DNA of 64,000 nt from DATAOG01 sp963798075. Lineage in GTDB: Bacteria > Pseudomonadota > Alphaproteobacteria > Geminicoccales > Geminicoccaceae. Of this stretch, positions 34,865 through 43,920 are shown one piece after another. The stretch spans positions 1 to 64,000 of the forward strand of contig CAWCRU010000025.1 in assembly GCA_963798075.1 (NCBI GenBank), written 5' to 3'. Every line of letters starts with the position of its first letter. Position 1 is the first letter of the stretch. The notes under the pieces were generated by a model. That model made no database searches. It was not told where the DNA came from and saw only the letters and a list, made by a program, of their open reading frames with translations. The position numbers and the translations under genes were made by a program.

Positions 34865-37033
34865 TCAATTGCCGAGCAGGCCCTTGAGAAGCTTTTGAAC
34901 CTCTTCCTCGGGCTTCTTGCCCTGATCCTTGGCAGCATCCTGGCCGGCCGGAGCTTTCTTCTGGTTGCCGCCGAGGGCGCCGACCAGACCCTCGACCAGG
35001 GCGTCGCTGCCGCCCTTCTTGAGCGTCCTCTTGAGGTCCTTGGCCTGGGCGCCCAGCTCCTCGAGCTGCTTTTTGGCCGCCTCGGGATTCTTGAGCGCGC
35101 TCTCGACCACGCCGGAGAGGTCCGGCGTGATGCTCGGATGGTCCCAGGGGCCCCGGATGATCACCGGCACCAGGATCCCGGTGACCTCCTGCTGGCCGCC
35201 CTGGCCCTCGAGGGTGCTCGCGGCCTTGGGCTCGATCCGGTAGTCGATGGTGCGCCTGGGCAGGTCGACCTGGCCGCGGCCGCCGACCCGGAGCGCCGGC
35301 GCCTGCAGGTGCATGTCGTCGTTGGTGAGGATGCCCTGCTTGATCGTGAAGGTGCCGCCGAGCTCGGCGAAGTCGGTCTTGCGCGCCTGGCCGGCCTCGG
35401 GGTTGAGGAAGGCGTTGGTCGCGTTGCGCACCATGGCGGCGAGGTTGATCCCGACGATGGCACCATTGGCGAAGGTGACCTTGCCCTTGCCGTTCAGGTT
35501 CTCGACCAGCTGGCGCTGGCTCTGCCCGCGGGTGGTGGTCGACAGCTCGACGCCGGTCGTGCCCTCGAGGCGGTCGAACCCTGCGGCTGCGGTCAGGAAC
35601 GGCAGCGCCTGCATGCCCTCGAGCCTGAACTGCTGGCTGATCGCCGGCACGCGGTCCTGGGCCACGACCCGGAGCGTGCCGCTGCCGTGGCCGCCGTAGA
35701 GCGCGAACTCCCGCAACGCCGCTTCGAGCGTATTGCCCTTGAGGGTCAGCCCGAGCACCGTGCGGCCGACCTCGAGCGCGCGCACCCGGAGCGAATTCAG
35801 GGTCAGCTCGAAGGCGACGTCGGCGCCGCCGATGGGCGGCAGCGCGATCGGCTCGTCGGACCAGCCGCCGGCCCCGGCCACCGGCCGCTGCCCGGCCGGT
35901 GCCGGCGTCCCGCCCGCCGGCGCGGGCGCCTGCGGCGCCTGCCCGCCGCCTGCCTGCTGCTGACCGCCGCGGCCGGTGCCGCCTTCGGCCGGCGGCGGCA
36001 GATAGGGGTCGAGGTCGACCGCGCCGAGATCGAGGCGGCCGTTGACCTTGGGCAGCTGGCTGCCGAGGTCGGCGATCACCTCGCCCTTGGCCGCGATCTG
36101 ATCGAGGCCGATCGCGACCTCGGTCAACGCCACCCGCTTGGCCGAGGCGTCCAGCTTGCCCTTGAGCGTGAGCGTCCGCAGGCCCTCGCCCGCGAAGGCG
36201 AACGGCTGGCCGAGCCAGGCCGCGAGCTCGCGGATCGAGGGCACGCTCAGATCGAGCTCGCCCGCGGCCGCAGGTTCGGCGCCGTTGCTCACCTGTCCCT
36301 CGAAGCCGAGCCGCGCGGGCTTCGAATCGACCGCAAGGCGGAGCGGCGAGCCGCCGCCCCGGATCACGGTCAGCGGCTGATCGAGCGTCACGTCCAGCTT
36401 GATCGCCTGGCCCTTGTAGCCGAGCGACCCGTTCGCCAGCAGCCGGCTCTCGAGGTCCGGCAGTTGGAGGCTCAGGTTGATCTGCTCGACACGCTCGCTG
36501 GCACCGCTCTTCGCATCGCTATAGGTCAGCGTGCCGTTCTCTATCCGGATGTCGCCGAGCTTGACCTCGGTGATCGGCAGGCTGGAGCTGCCGCCTGCGG
36601 CGTCCCCGCCGCTGGCCGGCGCCGGGTTCGCGGCGCCCGGGGCCTGCGGCCCGAACCGCCAGTTCGGTCGGCCATCCTTGGCGACCTCGAGATGGATCTC
36701 GGGTTCGACCAGGACGAAACGCGCGACCTCGACCGCGCCGTGCAGCAGCGGCAGCACCTTGAGCTCGACCTCGAGCGCCTTGAGCTTGACCATGTCCGGC
36801 TCGGCGGCGCCTGGCGCATTGGCGAAGCGCACGTTCTCGGCCTTGAGCGCCACGCTCGGCAGCAGCGAGAACCGGAGCGGACCCTCGATGCTCAGCTGGC
36901 GGCCGGTCGTGCGCTCGACCTGCGCCGTGAGCTGCTGCTTGTAGGTCTCGGTCGGAATGACGAACGGCAGCACGAGCGCCGCGCCGATCACCACGACGAC
37001 CAGGCCCAAGAGGATCAGGAAGACCTTCTTCAT
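34865..37033 (-). CDS. AsmA family outer-membrane/envelope assembly protein
   Basis: 722 residues from ATG 37033 (GAGGT upstream). A single N-terminal membrane anchor (VFLILLGLVVVVIGAALVLP) is followed by an AsmA domain (TAQVERTTGRQLSIEGPLRF) in the periplasm. A Pro/Gly/Ala-rich linker around residues 345-390 separates it from the AsmA_2-like C-terminal part (RNATNAFLNPEAGQARKTDF). The family is a group of bridge-like proteins linked to phospholipid transport and outer-membrane integrity. It is monocistronic by spacing. Confidence 0.9.
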   Translation of the reverse strand: MKKVFLILLGLVVVVIGAALVLPFVIPTETYKQQLTAQVERTTGRQLSIEGPLRFSLLPSVALKAENVRFANAPGAAEPDMVKLKALEVELKVLPLLHGAVEVARFVLVEPEIHLEVAKDGRPNWRFGPQAPGAANPAPASGGDAAGGSSSLPITEVKLGDIRIENGTLTYSDAKSGASERVEQINLSLQLPDLESRLLANGSLGYKGQAIKLDVTLDQPLTVIRGGGSPLRLAVDSKPARLGFEGQVSNGAEPAAAGELDLSVPSIRELAAWLGQPFAFAGEGLRTLTLKGKLDASAKRVALTEVAIGLDQIAAKGEVIADLGSQLPKVNGRLDLGAVDLDPYLPPPAEGGTGRGGQQQAGGGQAPQAPAPAGGTPAPAGQRPVAGAGGWSDEPIALPPIGGADVAFELTLNSLRVRALEVGRTVLGLTLKGNTLEAALREFALYGGHGSGTLRVVAQDRVPAISQQFRLEGMQALPFLTAAAGFDRLEGTTGVELSTTTRGQSQRQLVENLNGKGKVTFANGAIVGINLAAMVRNATNAFLNPEAGQARKTDFAELGGTFTIKQGILTNDDMHLQAPALRVGGRGQVDLPRRTIDYRIEPKAASTLEGQGGQQEVTGILVPVIIRGPWDHPSITPDLSGVVESALKNPEAAKKQLEELGAQAKDLKRTLKKGGSDALVEGLVGALGGNQKKAPAGQDAAKDQGKKPEEEVQKLLKGLLGN

Positions 37034-37196
37034 GCGCACCTCGGGGCAGCGACGCGCTCGGATCCGCTTCTATATGCGGAGGCGCTCACCCGGTGACAAC
37101 CGGTGCGCGCCCGAATTCGGATCGATCTCAACTGATCGCGAGCGCCCGACGTGAGCTGCGCGCGGCCTCGGGGGCCGCTCGCGCCTTCGATCCGGT

Positions 37197-37991
37197 TCAG
37201 CCGCCGAAGGTGATCTCGACCCGACGCGCCTGCTCGCCGGTCGTGCCCGGGGTCGCGCCGCGCGCGGCGACGTCGATCGTGCTGGCCGGCGGCTTGCCCG
37301 CGCGCAACGCCTCGGCCACCGCCTCGGCCCGGCGCTGCGACAGCGCCTGATTGGCGCGCGAATCGCCGGACGGGTCGGCATAACCGGTCACCGCGATCGC
37401 CGCCGGCTGCGCGATCCGCGCCGCGCGCAGCGCATAGGTGACCTCGTTCATGCCATCCGGGCCGACCCGGTCGCTGCCCGGGTCGAAGAACACCGTATAG
37501 GGCGTGTGGACCAGCGTGCTCTCGGCCTTGGTGAGCGCGGCCAGGAAGCTGTCATGGCAGTCGCTGCGCTGGGTCGGGTCCTTGACCCACTCGAGCTCGA
37601 CCAACCAGCAGTCGAAGTTGAGCTGCGCGGCCGCGGCGTCGGCCGGGGCGGTCTCGCGCGCGCCGCCTTCGAGGGCGCGAATCAGGCGCTCGCGGAGCTC
37701 GATCGCCTCGATCTGCGAAGACTTGGGGATCTGCCGGCTCGCGACCTTGTCCGGCCAGACCGTATCGCCCAGCATCGCCTCGCGCGCCTTGTTATGGAAG
37801 TGGTACCCGTCGCCGAAGAGGGTCTGGTCGCCCTCGGTCTCGGCGAGCCGCAGATAGCCCTCCTTGATCTCCTCGTTGAACGGCAGCGGCGGCCGCATCG
37901 CCTGGATCTTCTCCGGCGGCAACGCCGTGGTGCACGCGCCGAGGCCGACCAGGAGACCTCCCAGCAGCAGCGGCTTGCACGAGGGCCGCAT
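37197..37991 (-). CDS. OmpA-like lipoprotein
   Basis: 264 residues from ATG 37991, which has GGAAGGTGG upstream. A lipoprotein signal with the lipobox LGAC (GGLLVGLGACTTALPPEKIQ) predicts lipid attachment. The C-terminal third is an OmpA/peptidoglycan-binding domain: YTVFFDPGSDRVGPDG, AIAVTGYADPSGDSRANQAL and SQRRAEAVAEALRAG. Known OmpA-type domains bind diaminopimelate in the cell wall. The central part has no recognised fold. It follows the mutY gene on the same strand at a distance of 189 bases. Confidence 0.88.
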   Translation of the reverse strand: MRPSCKPLLLGGLLVGLGACTTALPPEKIQAMRPPLPFNEEIKEGYLRLAETEGDQTLFGDGYHFHNKAREAMLGDTVWPDKVASRQIPKSSQIEAIELRERLIRALEGGARETAPADAAAAQLNFDCWLVELEWVKDPTQRSDCHDSFLAALTKAESTLVHTPYTVFFDPGSDRVGPDGMNEVTYALRAARIAQPAAIAVTGYADPSGDSRANQALSQRRAEAVAEALRAGKPPASTIDVAARGATPGTTGEQARRVEITFGG

Positions 37992-38180
37992 CGCGATCCA
38001 CCTTCCAACCATGGCGTTCAGCTCCGGATCCCGCGACCGCCGATCGGGATCGGTAGCCGCGCAGGCGATTCCCCGGCTCGGAGGCTTAACCGCAACGCGG
38101 GAAAACGCAACCTTTTGGTGATGCCGAACCCGATCCCTACGGCCGCATGATACAATCTCGGATCGCCCGCGCCAGCGTGA

Positions 38181-39302
38181 TCAGCGGTTCGCCGCGCTGA
38201 CCCCGTACGGATCTTCCAGGCCGGCCCGCCGCAGGAGCTTGCGCATCAAGGTCGGCAGCGCCAGACGATCGAGGTCCGCCACCTGGCACCAGAGCCCGGC
38301 CGGGCCCGCGGTCGTGGTCGCCTTGGCGGTTGCCTGCGCGAGGGTCAGCTCGAGCACGAAATGGGTGAAGACGTGCTGGACCGGCGGCGCGTGCAGGCGC
38401 CAGTGGGCTGCGGCCGGGGCGTGGCCGAGCGCCGCCTCGAGCGCGAGCTCGCCCTCCTGCCAGGGGCTGGACGGCAGCTCGTGCATGCCGCCGAGCAGAC
38501 CTTGTGCGGGCCGCCGGCGGAACAGCAGCGCGCCGTCCGGCCGCGCCAGCAAGAAGGCGAGCCCGCGCCGCACCGGCCGCGCCGGGCGCGCGGCGCGCCT
38601 GGGCAGCTGCCCCTCGATGCCGGCGGCATGGGCGGCGCAGGCGGTTCGCCACGGGCAGACCTCGCAACGCGGCTGACGCGGCCGGCAGACGGTCGCACCG
38701 AGGTCCATCAGCGCCTGGGCGACATCGGCCGGGCGATGATCGGTCGCCAGGGCCTCGGCCAGCGCGTTCAGCTCGGGGAGTGCCGCCGGCAGCGGCGTCT
38801 CGACCCGGTGCAGCCGCGCCAGCACGCGCAGCACATTGCCGTCGACCGGCACCACAGGCTGCCCGAACGCGATCGCGCCAAGCGCGCCTGCCGTGTACGG
38901 CCCGATTCCCGGCAGCGCCCGCAACGCCGCCGCATCGGTCGGCAATCGGCCGCCATGGCGGGCCACCACGGTCCGGGCGAGCGCATGCAGGGCGTGGGCG
39001 CGCCGGTAGTAGCCGAGACCCTGCCAGGCGTGCAGCACGTCCGCCCGGTCGGCCGCCGCGAGCGTGTCGAGGCTCGGGAAGCGCGCGAGAAAGTCCGCAA
39101 ACCGCGGGCCCACGGTCGCCACGGTGGTCTGCTGCAGCATGAACTCGCTGAGCAGAACGTGATACGGGTCGGCCGCCGACCCCGGCTCCGCGCGCCATGG
39201 CAGCAGCCGGCGATGGCGGTCGTACCAGGCGAGCAGCCGACCGATGAGGGTCGCGGCCGCCGCCGAGCGGCCGTCACTTGCCCGCCGCAGCACACCGCCC
39301 AT
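38181..39302 (-). CDS. mutY: Adenine DNA glycosylase MutY
   Basis: 373 residues from ATG 39302. It excises adenine mispaired with 8-oxoguanine. The HhH-GPD core has SEFMLQQTTVATVGPRFADF, GLGYYRRAHALHALAR, LRALPGIGPYTAGALGAIAF and VPVDGNVLRVLARL with the catalytic Asp. The iron-sulfur loop C-x6-C-x2-C-x5-C is seen in CRPRQPRCEVCPWRTAC. A C-terminal NUDIX-like domain recognises the oxidised base (FRRRPAQGLLGGMHELP). It is divergent to the DUF721 gene, as in many alphaproteobacteria. Confidence 0.95.
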   Translation of the reverse strand: MGGVLRRASDGRSAAAATLIGRLLAWYDRHRRLLPWRAEPGSAADPYHVLLSEFMLQQTTVATVGPRFADFLARFPSLDTLAAADRADVLHAWQGLGYYRRAHALHALARTVVARHGGRLPTDAAALRALPGIGPYTAGALGAIAFGQPVVPVDGNVLRVLARLHRVETPLPAALPELNALAEALATDHRPADVAQALMDLGATVCRPRQPRCEVCPWRTACAAHAAGIEGQLPRRAARPARPVRRGLAFLLARPDGALLFRRRPAQGLLGGMHELPSSPWQEGELALEAALGHAPAAAHWRLHAPPVQHVFTHFVLELTLAQATAKATTTAGPAGLWCQVADLDRLALPTLMRKLLRRAGLEDPYGVSAANR

Positions 39303-39385
39303 GTTTAATGAGGGAGCTGTCGGGCGTGCTCGGCGGCTATCCCGAACCCGACAGTGACCCAGGCTGGAACCAGAGCGCCCCGCGG

Positions 39386-39937
39386 ATGCCCGACCGACGA
39401 CCACGCCGGAAGCTGCGAGCAAGGCCGGAGGCGATGCGCCGGGGCGGCGGGCTGCGCCGCCTGCCCGAGCTGCTCGGCCGGCTGCTCGAGCCGGCGGCGC
39501 GCCGGCGTGGGCTGGCCGAAGCCCGCCTGCTCACCGATTGGCCGCTCGTGATCGGGCCGCAGCTCGCGGCGCGCTGTCAGCCGGTGCGGCTGGCCGGCGC
39601 CCAGGGGAGCGCGGGCGGCGTGCTCACGATCCATGTCGGCAGCACCTCGGCGCTCGAGCTGCAGCACAGCGCGCCGCAGCTGCTCGAGCGGATCAACGGG
39701 TTCTTCGGCTATCCGGCGGTTGCCCGCCTGCGCCTGATTCACGCACCGCCGGCGCGCCCGGTCAAGCGGCGCGGTCCGCGCCCGCTACGGCCGCTGGCGG
39801 CGGAGGAGCTGGGCGCCCTGGCGGTGCTGGTCGAGCCGGTGCGGCCGCCGGAGCTCCGGGCCGCGCTTGCCGGCCTCGGGCGCACGCTCGCGGCTCAGAT
39901 CCCCGACGCCGACGACGACCGGCGAGGCGCCGCGTGA
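39386..39937 (+). CDS. DUF721 domain protein (DciA-like)
   Basis: 183 residues from ATG 39386; an earlier start at 39278 would overlap mutY and is less likely. The DUF721 core is RRLPELLGRLLEPAARRRGL, LTDWPLVIGPQLAARCQPVR and GVLTIHVGSTSALELQHSAP. Proteins with this domain include DciA, which helps load the replicative helicase DnaB in bacteria without DnaC; whether this one does so is not shown. It is divergent from mutY and overlaps the Sel1 gene by 4 bases (GTGA). Confidence 0.85.
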   Translation: MPDRRPRRKLRARPEAMRRGGGLRRLPELLGRLLEPAARRRGLAEARLLTDWPLVIGPQLAARCQPVRLAGAQGSAGGVLTIHVGSTSALELQHSAPQLLERINGFFGYPAVARLRLIHAPPARPVKRRGPRPLRPLAAEELGALAVLVEPVRPPELRAALAGLGRTLAAQIPDADDDRRGAA

Positions 39938-41244
39938 CGCGGAGCGCGGCGGCGCCCGGGCGCCGCCGAGCGGCCTTGCGGCTCATGGTCGCCGTCCTGG
40001 GACTCGCTGCCTGCGCGCCCAGCACGGTGCCCACCAAGGGGCAGCGGATGCTGCTCGAGCCGGCGGTGTCGGCCGAGCGCCGGGGCGACGATCAGACCGC
40101 CTTCGAGATCTATCAGAGCGCCGCCGGGCACGACGTCCCGCTCGCCCAGTATAACCTCGCGCGCATGTACCAGGACGGCCGGGGCACCGAGCAGAACGAT
40201 GCCGAGGCGGCACGCTGGTTTGGCGCGGCGGCCGCGCTCGGCTATCCGCGCGCGTTCAAACCCATGGCCAAGGCGTACGAAGCCGGCCGGGGCGTGCCCA
40301 AGGACGAGGCCAAGGCACTCGAGCTGTACCAGAAGTCGGCCGCGAGCGGCAATCCGACGGTCGAATACGACGTCGGTCGCTATATCGAGGAGGGCCGTTC
40401 GGTGCCGGCCGACCCGGCGGCCGCGGTGCCGCACTACCGGATCGCCGCCGACGCCGGCGTCGCCGACGCGCAGCTGGCGCTCGCCCGGCTCTATCGGACG
40501 GGCACGGGCGTGGCCAAGGATCCGGCCGAGGCCGAGCGCTGGGCGGCGGCCGCTGCCAAGACCCTGCAAACCACGGCCGGCGGCGGCGATGCGAGGGCGC
40601 AGCAACAGCTCGGCGAGCTGTATCTGACCGGACAAGGCGTGCCCAAGGACCCGGCCCAGGGGCTCGGTTGGCTGCAGGCCGCCGCCGATGGCGGCCGCGT
40701 CTACGCCCAGTCGGCGCTGGCCCGGCTCTACGACAAGGGCGGCGACGGTGTTGTGCCCGACCCCGAGCGCGCCGTGAAATACTACCAGATGGCTGCCGAC
40801 CAGGGCCACACGGGCGCCCGCCTGGCGCTCGCCAGGATCTATGCCGAGGGCCGAGGCGTACCGGCCGACGCACCGCGCGCGGTCGCCTTGCTCGAGGGGC
40901 TCGCGGCCGACGGCGAGACCAGCGCCTATGCCACCCTCGGCGACCTCTATGCCAAGGGCAAAGGGGTCGCCCGCGACGACGCCCAGGCCCTGACCTGGTA
41001 CGGCGACGGCGCCCGCCACGGCGATCCCAAGGCGCTGTTCAAAGTCGGCGAAGTCTATGAGCAAGGCCGCGGCGTCGAGGTCGACCAGGTCGAGGCGCTG
41101 GGCTGGTACATGGTCGCCGAACAGCAGGGCTACGCCGACGCCGCCCCGCGGATCGACGCCCTCAGCGCCCGGCTCGGTCCCGGGGCGGTGCAGACGGCCC
41201 AACAGCGCGCCGAGGCCTGGCAGAGCAACAACGGTCTGCGCTGA
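39934..41244 (+). CDS. Sel1-repeat lipoprotein
   Basis: 436 residues from GTG 39934, overlapping the DUF721 stop. The N-terminus has a basic region and a lipobox (LMVAVLGLAACAPSTVP, Cys in LAAC), so the protein is probably lipid-anchored. About nine Sel1-like repeats of 36 residues follow, with the pattern ALGxLYxxGxGVxxDxxxAxxWYxxAAxxG, e.g. AQYNLARMYQDGRGTEQND and AYATLGDLYAKGKGVARDD. These alpha-solenoids usually mediate protein contacts. In related genomes the DsbA-like gene normally follows DUF721 directly, so this gene looks inserted. Confidence 0.9.
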   Translation: MTRSAAAPGRRRAALRLMVAVLGLAACAPSTVPTKGQRMLLEPAVSAERRGDDQTAFEIYQSAAGHDVPLAQYNLARMYQDGRGTEQNDAEAARWFGAAAALGYPRAFKPMAKAYEAGRGVPKDEAKALELYQKSAASGNPTVEYDVGRYIEEGRSVPADPAAAVPHYRIAADAGVADAQLALARLYRTGTGVAKDPAEAERWAAAAAKTLQTTAGGGDARAQQQLGELYLTGQGVPKDPAQGLGWLQAAADGGRVYAQSALARLYDKGGDGVVPDPERAVKYYQMAADQGHTGARLALARIYAEGRGVPADAPRAVALLEGLAADGETSAYATLGDLYAKGKGVARDDAQALTWYGDGARHGDPKALFKVGEVYEQGRGVEVDQVEALGWYMVAEQQGYADAAPRIDALSARLGPGAVQTAQQRAEAWQSNNGLR

Positions 41245-41318
41245 GTCTGGCCGCCGGGTCATTCAGCCGCGCTTAAGGCAAACTTGATAGATTGGCTTCG
41301 GGTTGTCGCGCGCCGAGT

Positions 41319-41335
41319 GCCGACGTATCGTCGGC
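41319..41335. promoter_or_regulatory. Short perfect inverted repeat upstream of the DsbA-like gene
   Basis: GCCGACG (41319-41325), TAT, CGTCGGC (41329-41335). Located 38 bases before the DsbA-like start and 75 bases after the Sel1 stop. Could be an operator or a short hairpin; no T-run follows. Confidence 0.4.
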
Positions 41336-41372
41336 GTGAACGCTCGGGTCGATCCGGATCGAGGAGGGACAG

Positions 41373-41996
41373 GTGAAGAAGGTCCTGTTGCGGCTGGCCG
41401 GCAGTCTGGTGGCGGTGCTCGGTCTGTGGACGCTCGTGTGGTTGCCGCTGGTCCTCGGCCAAAGCTCGGCGGCGGAGCCGCAGGAAGAGGCACTCGGCGA
41501 CCCGAACGCGCCGGTCACGATCATCGAATACGCCTCGCTGACCTGCCCGCACTGTGCGCATTTCCAAAAGGACGTGCTGCCCCAGCTCAAGGAGCGCTAC
41601 ATCGCGAACGGGAAGGTCCGCCTGATCTATCGCGACTTCCCGCTCGATCAGCGCGCGCTGGCGGGCAGCATCCTCGCCCATTGCGCCGGGCCTGAGCGCT
41701 ATTTCGGCTTCCTCGACGTGCTGTTCCAGACCCAGGAGGGCTGGGCCCGCGCCGACGACTATCAGGCGGCGCTCAAGCAGATCGGCAAGCTCGGCGGCCT
41801 CACCGAAGCGCAGATGGACGCCTGCTTTGCCGACCAGGATCTGACCAACCGGATCCTCCAGTCGCGGCTCGATGCCCAGAACCAGCACGACGTCAGCTCG
41901 ACGCCGACCTTCGTCATCGGCGACAAGGCCTACGCCGGCGTGCGCGACATCGACGAGTTCGCGAGCCTGATCGATCCTTTGCTGCCGAAGTCGTAG
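41373..41996 (+). CDS. DsbA-family thiol-disulfide protein
   Basis: 207 residues from GTG 41373, with GAGGAGGG upstream. An N-terminal hydrophobic signal (LAGSLVAVLGLWTLVWLPLV) exports it to the periplasm. The thioredoxin-fold active site is C58-P-H-C61 in SLTCPHCAHFQKDVLPQL, as in DsbA. The cis-proline loop is SSTPTFVIGDKAYAGV. It would oxidise or shuffle disulfides in exported proteins. In alphaproteobacteria this gene usually lies next to mutY/DUF721 and before smc; smc is not present here. Confidence 0.92.
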   Translation: MKKVLLRLAGSLVAVLGLWTLVWLPLVLGQSSAAEPQEEALGDPNAPVTIIEYASLTCPHCAHFQKDVLPQLKERYIANGKVRLIYRDFPLDQRALAGSILAHCAGPERYFGFLDVLFQTQEGWARADDYQAALKQIGKLGGLTEAQMDACFADQDLTNRILQSRLDAQNQHDVSSTPTFVIGDKAYAGVRDIDEFASLIDPLLPKS

Positions 41997-42138
41997 CTGC
42001 CGGCGTCCTGCCGTCGGTCGGCGTTCCTGCTGGCCAACCGCGGCCGTCTGCGGCATGATCGTGGCGCGCGAGGGCACCCTGCCGTGGGCTCGGGCGCGTT
42101 CTCGTGTCCTCGCGCCGCAAAGGATCGGGAGGTCGGCG

Positions 42139-42768
42139 ATGGACGCGGTCAAAGCGGTTCCTGGAGTTCGCGAAGCGGTCGGGGTCTTCCACGATCGCAA
42201 GGCTTTCCTGAACGCGGTCGAAGACCTGCTGAACGCGGGCTTCGATCGCTCGGAGCTCAGCCTTCTGGCCGGCGAGAGGGCGGTCGAGCAGAAGCTCGGC
42301 CACGCCTATCAGAAGGTCCAGGAGCTGGAAGACGACGACGCCGTGCCGCGCGCCGCCTTCGTCGGCAATCATTCGCTCTCGAGCGGCCGGATCGGGATCA
42401 TCGGCGGTCTCGCCTACGTCGGCGCGACGGTCGCGGCCGGCGCGGTCGTCGCCTCGGGCGGTGCGCTCGCCGCGACGATCGTCGCCGCGTGCGCAGCCGG
42501 CGGCGGCGGCGGCATGCTCGGCGCCTGGGCGGCCCGCTGGCTCGGCCGCGATCGGGCCCGGCAGCTGCAGCATCAGCTCGACCACGGCGGGCTGCTGCTG
42601 TGGGTGGCGTTGCGCGACGACGAACACGAGCGCCGGGCGCTGGCGATCCTCGCGTCAAGCGGCGCCGACGATGTCCACGCCCACGAGCTGCCGGCGACCG
42701 AAGTGCCCGCCGCGAACCCGCTCTCCGGCGTCGAGCTGGATCCGTTCCTGCCCGGCTCGCGGCTCTGA
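42139..42768 (+). CDS. General stress protein 17M-like membrane-associated protein
   Basis: 209 residues from ATG 42139, preceded by GGGAGGTC. The N-terminal part GVREAVGVFHDRKAFLNAVE and DLLNAGFDRSELSLLAG matches the YflT/GspM-like module that starts stress proteins of this type. A glycine-rich hydrophobic middle (AGAVVASGGALAATIVAACA) may insert in membranes, and the C-terminal half returns to an alpha-beta module (GGLLLWVALRDDEHERRALA). The function is unknown. It stands between the DsbA-like and ureohydrolase genes. Confidence 0.75.
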   Translation: MDAVKAVPGVREAVGVFHDRKAFLNAVEDLLNAGFDRSELSLLAGERAVEQKLGHAYQKVQELEDDDAVPRAAFVGNHSLSSGRIGIIGGLAYVGATVAAGAVVASGGALAATIVAACAAGGGGGMLGAWAARWLGRDRARQLQHQLDHGGLLLWVALRDDEHERRALAILASSGADDVHAHELPATEVPAANPLSGVELDPFLPGSRL

Positions 42769-42799
42769 CCGGCCGGCCGCGGCGGGGGCAGCTCGAGCC

Positions 42800-43763
42800 A
42801 TGCCCGGCACCGGCCACTTCGAGCCGTTCAACTCCGGCCGGGTGCCGCGCTATCAGGAGATCGCGACCTTCATGCGCGCGGCCCGGGCCGAGCTCGCGCC
42901 GCCGCTCGAGGTGGCGCTGGTCGGCGTGCCGCTCGATCTCGGCGCCACCTACCGCGTGGGCGCCCGCCACGGCCCGGCCGGCGTCCGCGAGGCCTCGCGC
43001 CTGATCCGCCAGGTCAATCCCTCAACCGGGGTGGCGCCGTTCGAGCTCTGCAAGGTGGCCGACGTCGGCGACGCCCCGACCGACCCGCTGGATGTGGTCC
43101 GAAGCGTCGCGCTGATCCAGGCCTTTTTCGACGCAGATCCAAGCGCTCGGGGCGGCGCCCGTCGCGATCGGCGGCGATCACACCGTGCCGCTGCCGGTGC
43201 TGCGCGCGATCGCGGGCGAGCGCCCGGTCGGGCTGATCCAGTTCGATGCCCACGCCGACGTGTTCGACGACTTCATGGGCAGCAGGATCAACCACGCGAC
43301 CTTCGTCCGGCGCGGCATCGAGGAGGGCCTGATCGAGCCCGCCCGCAGCATCCAGATCGGGCTGCGCGGCACCCGCTACGGCGCGGACGACCTCGACTAC
43401 AGCCGGGCGGCCGGCATCCGCGTGATCACGATCGACGACTTTGAGCGCCTCGGCCGCGACCAGGTGGGTGCTTTGATCAGGGAGGTCGTGGGCACCGGCC
43501 CCGCCTACCTCACCTTCGACATCGACGGCCTCGACCCGACCGAGGCGCCGGGCACCGGCGTGCCCGAGCCGGGCGGCCTCTCGATGCGCGACAGCCAGGT
43601 GCTGCTGCGCGCGCTGACCGGCCTCGACATCATCGGCGGCGACATCTGCGAGGTCGCCCCGCCACTCGACCCGACCGGCATCACCTGCATCAACGCCGCC
43701 AATCTGATGTTCGAGATCCTCTGCCTGGTCGCCACCAGCCGCGCCGTCCGCCGGGCGCGCTGA
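42800..43763 (+). pseudogene. Ureohydrolase (agmatinase/guanidinobutyrase-like), frameshifted near 43130
   Basis: Arginase-superfamily Mn enzyme. It begins MPGTGHFEPFNSGRVPRYQE and reads correctly to VALIQAFFD near 43131, where the frame changes; with one base removed it continues IQALGAAPVAIGGDHTVPLP to the end. The total, 964 bases, is 3n+1. The metal ligands GGDHT, DAHADV and TFDIDGLDP are all present in the second part, and VPEPGGLSMRD follows. The likely reaction is hydrolysis of a guanidino compound to urea. A run of five T at 43124-43128 is a possible error site. Confidence 0.85.
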
Positions 43764-43920
43764 TACCTCAGCCTGCGCGCCCCCCAGACACCGCCGGGCG
43801 CGGAGCGCTGACCAGACCGGCCGTCCACGCCCCGCGTCCGTCTTGCCTGAGGGCCCAAAAAGCGCCAACATCGGCCCCGGCTTCAGAGTGGCAACCTGTG
43901 TCTTTGGTCTGGGAGGGATC

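Noticed and set aside
34895..37096. 733-codon plus-strand frame opposite the AsmA gene
   Set aside because: Shadow of the AsmA coding strand; no domain seen.
39303..39422. Upstream extension of mutY
   Set aside because: ATG 39302 fits the family length; the extension is opposite the DUF721 promoter region and is low-complexity.
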